Assembly: GCA_019044685.2 (NCBI GenBank)
Contig: JAGTXX020000005.1
Span: 310,001 to 374,000 of the forward strand
Direction: 5' to 3'
Origin: Nannochloris sp. 'desiccata'
Taxonomy: Eukaryota; Chlorophyta; Trebouxiophyceae; Chlorellales; Chlorellaceae
DNA length: 64,000 nt
The notes beneath the pieces are model-generated. The model had not been told where the DNA came from. It worked only from the letters and a program-made list of their open reading frames with translations, and ran no database searches. Each line of letters opens with the position of its first letter. The stretch's first letter is position 1. Positions 58,282-64,000 of the stretch are shown piece after piece. The position numbers and the translations under genes are program-made.

Positions 58282-58928
58282 CTACTTCTTTACAGGAAGA
58301 CCTTCGCTTATCCAAGCCTGAAACCCTCCCTGCACATCGACTAGTGCACTATACCCTGCTTGCTCCAACATATCAACAGCGATTGCCGATCTTTTTCCCG
58401 CAGCACAAGCCACGAGGATATCGGCTTCCTTGGGGAAGGTAGCTTCAACTTGGGACACAAAATCAGGATTTGGGCTCATACCACTAGGCCCCATAAAGAA
58501 TACAGGAATGTTTACTGCATTTTCGGCGTGCCCAGCCTCAAATTCAGAAGGGGCTCGAACGTCGAGGTACTGATGGGTGCCAGAAGAGATTTTCTGGAAT
58601 GCTTCTCCGCAAGAACAGCTTCCTGCATTTGGGACGATAGATGAAGACATCGTGCGGCCGGAAGAGGTAAAGAAGCTTGGAGAGCTGGTGAAAGGCTTGC
58701 TGCTCAAGGTCTTGGCGGGTGTGGAGGCGAAAGATCTGTTGGGAAAAAGAAAGGAATTTTATTTGATTCATCGCTGGCCTTGTTTCTGTCAAACACGTAT
58801 AAAGGACTTTCAAGTGCAGGCCATTACCTAGCTCCCACATAAAATGTGCCAGTTTCATAAGAGCTCTTGATCGCAATGGAATTGAATTTCAAACGGGCAG
58901 CGCTGCGAAAAAGAGAGGCGACCTTCAT
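58282..58928 (-). CDS. Single-domain rhodanese (sulfurtransferase)
   Basis: Two exons, 58928-58828 and 58735-58282, with a 92-bp intron; 184 residues. The first about 60 residues are basic and Ser/Thr-rich (KVASLFRSAARLKFNSIAIK), fitting a mitochondrial or plastid targeting peptide. The rhodanese domain has YLDVRAPSEFEAGH, INIPV-type spacing (AVNIPVFF), the active-site loop CAAGKR with the persulfide-forming Cys, and the closing GGFQAWISEGLPVKK. It is most like the short plant sulfurtransferases of the STR14-16/Sen1 type. It converges on the NRPS gene with 234 bp between stops. A role in NRPS chemistry is possible but nothing supports it beyond location. Confidence 0.88.
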
Positions 58929-59141
58929 GGTGGCAGGCGTATTTCAAACCAATGTATTTCCCGAGAATACAATAGATTAAATCTGAGGAGAAACCCTTTA
59001 GGTGCTCTGGTAACGAGAGAAATGTTGTGACAGCAGAATTTTAGCTGGCTTCCCCACAATCACTTTTCTTTAGAAAGGGTTTTATTTTGGCATGGCTGCT
59101 TATTACAAAAATTGAGATGAATAGCATATGGTACTTATTCT

Positions 59142-60713
59142 TTAACAAAGACTATCAAATGAAACATCTTCTTCCTCCCTAGTTTCTAAATTCTTCACCC
59201 TCACTTGCCCCTTCTCCCACTCGTCTGGAGCAAACAACACCAACCTCGATGCCCCGCACCTCTCTGCTTGCTTAAAGGCCCATTTCATCTTCTTGCCTCC
59301 CTCCAACACAAGATCCACCTGTCTTCCAGAAGCACGTAATTTCGTTGCTGCCGTGCATGCTGCGGTTCGCAGTGATTCATCCATAACAACAATCAAATCA
59401 TCCACTTTATGGCCCAGCGTGGGCAGTAGGTTGTTATCTTTTAACAGCTCTATTATCACAGCATCGCCGAAACCGAATCCAGCACATGGTTGATCTTCAC
59501 CACCGAACGTACCAAGGAGTTTATCATATCTACCACCACCACAAATTGCGCGCAGTTGACCGGCGCGGTCAAACCCTTCAAAGACAATGCCTGTATAATA
59601 CGCCAAGCCTCGAACAACAGAAGCATCAAAAACAAGCCAATCAGCAAATCCATACGCTTCTGCAAGCTCAAATAATTTCTTCAAATCAGAGACTGCTTCA
59701 TTTTCAGCACCTAGAAGTGCCTCCAGTTGAGCTACATCGCGAATGTTTAACGAAGCTAAGATTTTATCAACTGCTTCGGTTGAGAGCCCAGCATTGCCCA
59801 AGGCTTCTATAATTTTTTCCTTGGGTAGCTTTTCCATTTTATCTACAATAACACATACAGGTCCGAAATTTGCATCGTCCACTCCACAGGCAGCTAAGAC
59901 TTGCTGCAGCACTTTACGGGATGAAACTTTAATGCCAACTTGATCAGAGGAGAGTCCAAGTCTAGAAAAAAAGGTAGTGATAGCAGCAAGAAGCTCAGCT
60001 TCTGCTTCAACTCCAGGAACGCCAATAATATCCATATTCCATTGATAATGCTCTCTTCTTCGCCCACGGGTAGCACGCTCGTATCGCCAGCATTGACCAA
60101 TGGCAAACCATTTTGCTGGCAGCGGTAAGCCTTTGCCCTTTTGTAACGCCAACCTGGCTAGAGAAGGAGTTAATTCAGGACGTAACGTGACTCGACGGCC
60201 GCCTTTATCTTCAAAGTTGTAGAGCTGTTCAGTGATTTCTTCACCGGCTTTGCGGACAAAAAGCTCCTCGCTTTCTAAAACTGGGAAATCGATTTGCTCA
60301 AAACCGAAAGATCGGCTTACTGCTTCAAATTCTGAAAAGAGCCAATTTTGGAGACGTTTATCTTCAGGAAGGAAATCACGGGTACCACGTGGAGGGTTGA
60401 CATCAATGATGCCTTTTGAAGAAGAACCATTACCGCTGCCATTATTGCCACTGCCGCCGATTTGGGCCGAGCCTGCTTTCCGGTCTGTCGCTGCCGCAAC
60501 GCCAGTGCCGGCATCTGCCTTTGCCTGGGTGCACAGCTGTTTTCTAGAGGGAAAATATACGGGCGAATAATTTATTCTTCTGCTGCCCAAGGTGGACAGG
60601 GCAGGGAGAAGCAACAGCTGTTTAGAAGAGGAAGTGGAAGAGAGGCGTCGGAGATTCGAGCCACATCTTTGCAGTTGCCTTCCACGAGCGAGTAAACGCA
60701 AAGGAGCGGACAT
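59142..60713 (-). CDS. HARS: Histidyl-tRNA synthetase, bacterial-type with organellar presequence
   Basis: Class II aminoacyl-tRNA synthetase that charges tRNA-His. Single exon; the ATG at 60713 gives 523 residues. The first about 100 residues are Arg/Ser/Leu-rich, then Gly/Asn-rich, as in a dual plastid/mitochondrial presequence. The enzyme proper starts at RGTRDFLPEDKRLQNW (motif 1 region). Motif 2 is seen in FAIGQCWRYERATRGRRREHYQ; histidine-binding signatures are GLAYYTGIVFEGFDR and CGGGRYDKLLGTFGG; motif 3 is GFGFGDAVIIELL. The C-terminal anticodon-binding domain has LRASGRQVDLVLEGGKKMKW. All signatures are complete. Divergent from the BRCT gene. Confidence 0.93.
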   Translation of the reverse strand: MSAPLRLLARGRQLQRCGSNLRRLSSTSSSKQLLLLPALSTLGSRRINYSPVYFPSRKQLCTQAKADAGTGVAAATDRKAGSAQIGGSGNNGSGNGSSSKGIIDVNPPRGTRDFLPEDKRLQNWLFSEFEAVSRSFGFEQIDFPVLESEELFVRKAGEEITEQLYNFEDKGGRRVTLRPELTPSLARLALQKGKGLPLPAKWFAIGQCWRYERATRGRRREHYQWNMDIIGVPGVEAEAELLAAITTFFSRLGLSSDQVGIKVSSRKVLQQVLAACGVDDANFGPVCVIVDKMEKLPKEKIIEALGNAGLSTEAVDKILASLNIRDVAQLEALLGAENEAVSDLKKLFELAEAYGFADWLVFDASVVRGLAYYTGIVFEGFDRAGQLRAICGGGRYDKLLGTFGGEDQPCAGFGFGDAVIIELLKDNNLLPTLGHKVDDLIVVMDESLRTAACTAATKLRASGRQVDLVLEGGKKMKWAFKQAERCGASRLVLFAPDEWEKGQVRVKNLETREEEDVSFDSLC

Positions 60714-61051
60714 AATCAACTGACGTAGTTTTACGTCGATGTATGTTAAAGAAATGCGGTATAATAAAGAAGAATTTAGTGGTGGGTATTAAAATTGTGG
60801 CTCCTGCAAAGCAATTAGACGTCGTGAAAGAGAAATGCGCAGGTGCCTTTCACTGAAAAGTTTGTAAATATGACAATTCTAGTTAGACAGATGTTCTTGA
60901 TAATGCGTGGGCCCAAATTCTATCCTCTGTTCTGCAGAAACTTTTTGAGAAAGAAAAATTAAGCGAATCAAACATAACCAAATCTGTTGACCTCTCCGCA
61001 GAAATATAGTTTTTAAATCTGTATGACAGTGTGGAACGCAACAATATCATC
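60714..61051. promoter_or_regulatory. Divergent intergenic region, HisRS / BRCT gene
   Basis: 338 bp between divergent ATGs. AT-rich, with no clear motif seen. Confidence 0.45.
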
Positions 61052-63232
61052 ATGGACTCGCTCCTTTCAAGGATCAAACGTCTGCAGTGCTACGATGCAA
61101 CAGCTTTTTCGGAAATAACATTAACTGGAACTGGTTTCTCTGGCTCTTCGAGAGCAAACCTAAGATCGCTGTGCTCTAAAGCAGGAATAATATATTGCGG
61201 CGATCTCATCAATGGCTGGACCACGCATTTGGTTGTACACGACAATATCTTCAATGCTGAATCTATGAGGTCAAAGAAGATTCAGGTTGCTGCCAAGTGG
61301 GGTGTACCTATTGTGCGCCTGCAATGGCTTCTGGATTCCATCCACCAAGGAGAACCTCTTTGCATAGACCCATATCTAGTGAAGATCAGTGCTAAACATG
61401 CGACACCAGCTGCAAAAGCTGAAGTGGCGCAAGCTGAACTAACCGCTGCCCGACCAACTGAACGACTCTCTAGCAAACAAGACTCTACCGCAACACCCAA
61501 CAGAACACCTCTACACCCAGTAGAGAACGTAATTGAGCAACTTGAGAAACTAGCCGTCACTCCAAATGCATCAAAAGCTTCTAAAATAGCCGAAGCGGAA
61601 ATAGAAGGAGCAGCAGAACAAAATTCAGCGCCAAGCCCCGCTGCAACCAAAGTCTCGTTGCAAACAAACAGCGCTGGAGAAACGCCAGCAGCATCTCCTT
61701 GTAGAACAGAAATACCCTCTGAAATGACTGTAGCTGTTGGAGAATCTTCTCCCAGCTTGAGACCAGCAACAGAGCTTGAAACTGAAGAGGATGAAGAAGG
61801 TGTTGCTGAAATTTCTTCTCCTCAGCTGCAGGAATCTCCTCGATGGTGGGATAGCCAGGATGATCTATGGGCTTCAGGATCACAACCACAATCGATTCAA
61901 ACACCATTGCCACTTCAACCCAGCGAAGAAGAGAATACTTCCTTTTCCTTCGGAGTTGCTGCTGTAACCGGGAAATCACCGCTGCCATCGTTGAGAATAG
62001 CAGAGGGTGCGATAGATCCTAGCAGCAGCAGCAGCACAACGCCTATGTCTGACATGACCCCTCTAGAATTACAAAGACCTGATGACATGACAACAAAGAC
62101 ACGAGTGAAAGACAGCCCTCCTTCAAGTAGTGATCATGCCTGTGACGGTGAACAGCACGCGGGAGACTACACTAGTAATATGCAGCAGCAAAGGTGCTCT
62201 CCTTCTCCTTCTGGTGCTGCTGCTGTAGGTGAAATAATCCAGTGCGGTGGTCAACCAGAGTGGTGGGAGGAAGATGAAGATGAAGAAGAGGATTGTATCA
62301 GTGTCGATAATAATAATAATAATAATATCGAAACTGCATGTGGTGGGTGTCAAGTCAATCCAGCAAAAGAAAGAGAGAATGCTATCCTTATTGTTATTGA
62401 CGAAGGAGGAGAAGAGCCCAGTCCACTTTCTATAGCATGCTCAAATCACGATTACAGTGATGCCCAGGAAAATCAGTATACTGGGCTCAAAAGTTACAAC
62501 CCACGAGAGGATCAACAGCAACAACAAGAAGAAGAAAGTATAGAAGATTTTGAAGATTCCCCTCAAGAAAGTCAAATAATAGCTCGTGCAAGAGCACCGT
62601 TACCCCCATTACCCCCCATCCCATCAGGCCTCCCTCAAGCGGCAGACGACGCTGTACCCCTCAAAGTATTACACCGAGCTCCACGTGGTAGTACAGTGAA
62701 AGCGAGGTACCGTTTAGTGAATACAAAGGCAGTCACATTCGCTGAAGCAGTACACCTACGTGGTAAACAGCTGACACTAAACGTGAAAGATAAACAACAA
62801 GCAATACTCCTAGGACCAATAGATTCATCTTCTTCTACTCCTACTACCTCGTCCAAAGTGGAAGGCGCTACTACTAATGATGACGATGAAAATAGTCCAA
62901 TTTTAGCTGAGCCACTTAGCTTTTATCGCTGTCTAGGTGAAGATATGCAAATGGAATATCATCGTTTATATACAGGAACCCAAGCATTAGCGTTAGCAGA
63001 GAAGGCAGGGGTGCAATTAAGGCTTCCACCAGGGTTTGATGCATCTGTTGAGCTGTTTAAAGGCACTGCACGAGAGCATGCAGATATGAGAAGGGTTGCA
63101 GGGACAGTGTCGGTGAGAAAGGGCAAGCTGGGTGTTCATGCGTTGAAAACAAAGAGCGCTCAAGGAGGAAAGCCTGTACGTTATTGGCGATGTGAGTTTG
63201 ATGCAGGTGTACCTGAAGTGTTGATGCCGTAA
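61052..63232 (+). CDS. BRCT-domain protein with disordered acidic middle
   Basis: Single exon of 726 residues, taking the first ATG at 61052 (an upstream GTG is in frame but unlikely). Residues about 15-110 form a BRCT domain: FSEITLTGTGFSGSSRANL, a CSKAGIIYCGDL strand, TTHLVV and the closing IVRLQWLLDSIHQGE with the conserved Trp. A second BRCT is not evident. The middle is long, acidic and rich in Ser, Gln, Pro and Thr, and contains two Trp-Trp acidic motifs (RWWDSQDD and EWWEEDED) plus an Asn run. The C-terminal about 120 residues are ordered (RLPPGFDASVELFKGTAREH, then RYWRCEFDAGVPEVLMP) but unknown to me. A chromatin or DNA-damage adaptor that reads phosphopeptides is the likely class; the exact partner is not deducible. 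Confidence 0.75.
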   Translation: MDSLLSRIKRLQCYDATAFSEITLTGTGFSGSSRANLRSLCSKAGIIYCGDLINGWTTHLVVHDNIFNAESMRSKKIQVAAKWGVPIVRLQWLLDSIHQGEPLCIDPYLVKISAKHATPAAKAEVAQAELTAARPTERLSSKQDSTATPNRTPLHPVENVIEQLEKLAVTPNASKASKIAEAEIEGAAEQNSAPSPAATKVSLQTNSAGETPAASPCRTEIPSEMTVAVGESSPSLRPATELETEEDEEGVAEISSPQLQESPRWWDSQDDLWASGSQPQSIQTPLPLQPSEEENTSFSFGVAAVTGKSPLPSLRIAEGAIDPSSSSSTTPMSDMTPLELQRPDDMTTKTRVKDSPPSSSDHACDGEQHAGDYTSNMQQQRCSPSPSGAAAVGEIIQCGGQPEWWEEDEDEEEDCISVDNNNNNNIETACGGCQVNPAKERENAILIVIDEGGEEPSPLSIACSNHDYSDAQENQYTGLKSYNPREDQQQQQEEESIEDFEDSPQESQIIARARAPLPPLPPIPSGLPQAADDAVPLKVLHRAPRGSTVKARYRLVNTKAVTFAEAVHLRGKQLTLNVKDKQQAILLGPIDSSSSTPTTSSKVEGATTNDDDENSPILAEPLSFYRCLGEDMQMEYHRLYTGTQALALAEKAGVQLRLPPGFDASVELFKGTAREHADMRRVAGTVSVRKGKLGVHALKTKSAQGGKPVRYWRCEFDAGVPEVLMP
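62309..62326 (+). repeat. (AAT)6 microsatellite, in frame
   Basis: Six AAT codons encode a poly-Asn run in the BRCT protein, the same trinucleotide and amino acid as in the helicase gene. Confidence 0.92.
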
Positions 63233-63795
63233 AACTTATAACGAATTGTAAATGAGAACAATGGGAGTAAATTTCACGATAAGAGCGGCGTGCCCACTGG
63301 TTTGGGAGGTTGGACAGTTTGCTGGGGCTGCATAAAGGAAGATAAAAATGAGCAAGTCTGATAATCAGTGTTCTTACTGGTCGGTGATCCGCCGGCATTC
63401 GCCGAAAAACGCTAAATTTTGAAGCCTTGAAATCGCTGAGCGACAGCAGCAAATGTTGCCGGCTGCTTCGCCGTAGGGCACATTTTCAGAAAAAAAAATT
63501 TTTATGGGATTCTTGCTGCACAGTTTCTTATCTTTTCTATGTAAATACTAGTTTCGCAGGCACCTCTCTTCAGACTTTAAAAATTGGGGAATAGGCATTC
63601 GCCGGCAAGGTCACTGGCAGCTTCGAGAAATTGCTGGCAGGAGGAAAATTCGCCAAAAAATTGCGACAGCCCAAGATCCTTGATAAAATCTTTGGTTTGA
63701 TTAAATTAATTGGCTAATATATTAAGTAATTGATATGTATTCAAGCACAGAATGTTATATTATTAATGAATAGCCTTGATTAATTGCACATCAAA
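63233..63795. other. Intergenic region with GC-rich degenerate short repeats
   Basis: Between the BRCT stop and the next start codon. Variants of CATTCGCCGGC and TTGCCGGC or CTGGCAG occur at about 63393, 63450, 63596 and 63615-63640, more GC-rich than the AT-rich surroundings. They could be remnants of a small element. No gene seen. Confidence 0.4.
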
Positions 63796-64000
63796 ATGAA
63801 CGGTAAAGAGAATGACCGTCTTGGCGTTGCTGCCTCACTTGTTGGCAGCTCGGTAAGTATTATATATTTATTTAGAATTTTTCTGAGGAATGAATAACCC
63901 GTTTGAAAGCTTGAATAGTAACTGAGCATGGTTGGTCGTTGGACATTTTGCAGTATGTAGCTCGGCTCCAGAGGCGCCAAGAGCTTGATAAATTGCGAGA
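63796..64000 (+). CDS. Start of an unidentified gene (cut by the window edge)
   Basis: The ATG at 63796 opens exon 1 of 19 codons (MNGKENDRLGVAASLVGSS) to a consensus donor at 63852 (TCG|gtaagt). After a 101-bp intron, exon 2 from 63954 continues in phase as YVARLQRRQELDKLRE to the window end. The helical, charged start suggests a coiled coil. Too little is present to name the family. Confidence 0.5.

Noticed and set aside
1..64000. CRISPR array, operon structure or prokaryotic ribosome-binding sites
   Set aside because: The DNA is eukaryotic nuclear, with introns and monocistronic genes; no regularly spaced direct repeats were seen.

Overview
The window is nuclear DNA from a green alga, most likely a flagellated chlorophyte. 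Several gene products point this way: a chlorophyllide a oxygenase (chlorophyll b synthesis), a two-domain betaine lipid synthase, a CSLA/CSLC-type GT2 glycan synthase, an MSH6 with a plant-type Tudor domain, and an IQ/AAA protein of the flagellar dynein regulatory complex. Genes are dense, with about 18 loci. Exons are long, and the short GT-AG introns (about 83-200 bp) could be placed by frame and phase. TAA, TAG and TGA all act as stops, so the code is standard. I cannot name the species.

Left part (1-23 kb): a DRC11-like AAA protein (running off the left edge), the betaine lipid synthase (with an apparent one-base frameshift), a hAT-like MITE candidate, MSH6, a phosducin-like chaperone cofactor, a GNAT-like protein, the glycan synthase, ribophorin I/OST1, and an unrecognised 1379-residue protein with a membrane-spanning C-terminus. 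Middle part (23-43 kb): a CRINKLY4-like receptor kinase with seven CWG repeats, an SRS2/UvrD-like helicase, CAO, a tonoplast-type sugar transporter with a very long central loop, a fusion of a U-box with a catalytically dead rhomboid, and a full-length ABCB/MDR exporter.

Right part (43-64 kb): the outstanding locus is a 14.3-kb, seven-exon gene for a 4562-residue non-ribosomal peptide synthetase. Its order is C-A-T, C-A-T, C-A-T, then three membrane/left-handed-beta-helix units like those at the C-terminus of epsilon-polylysine synthetases, then a thioester reductase. Modules 1 and 2 share near-identical DNA, introns included. The gene lies head-to-head with the ABCB exporter across a 334-bp gap, so the pair looks like a two-gene biosynthesis-and-export unit. 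After it come a rhodanese, an organelle-type histidyl-tRNA synthetase, a BRCT protein and the start of one more gene.

Many neighbours are divergently arranged with 330-750 bp between start codons (MSH6/PDCL3, RLK/helicase, CAO/TST, ABCB/NRPS, HisRS/BRCT). Outside the NRPS-exporter pair, adjacent genes have no obvious functional link.
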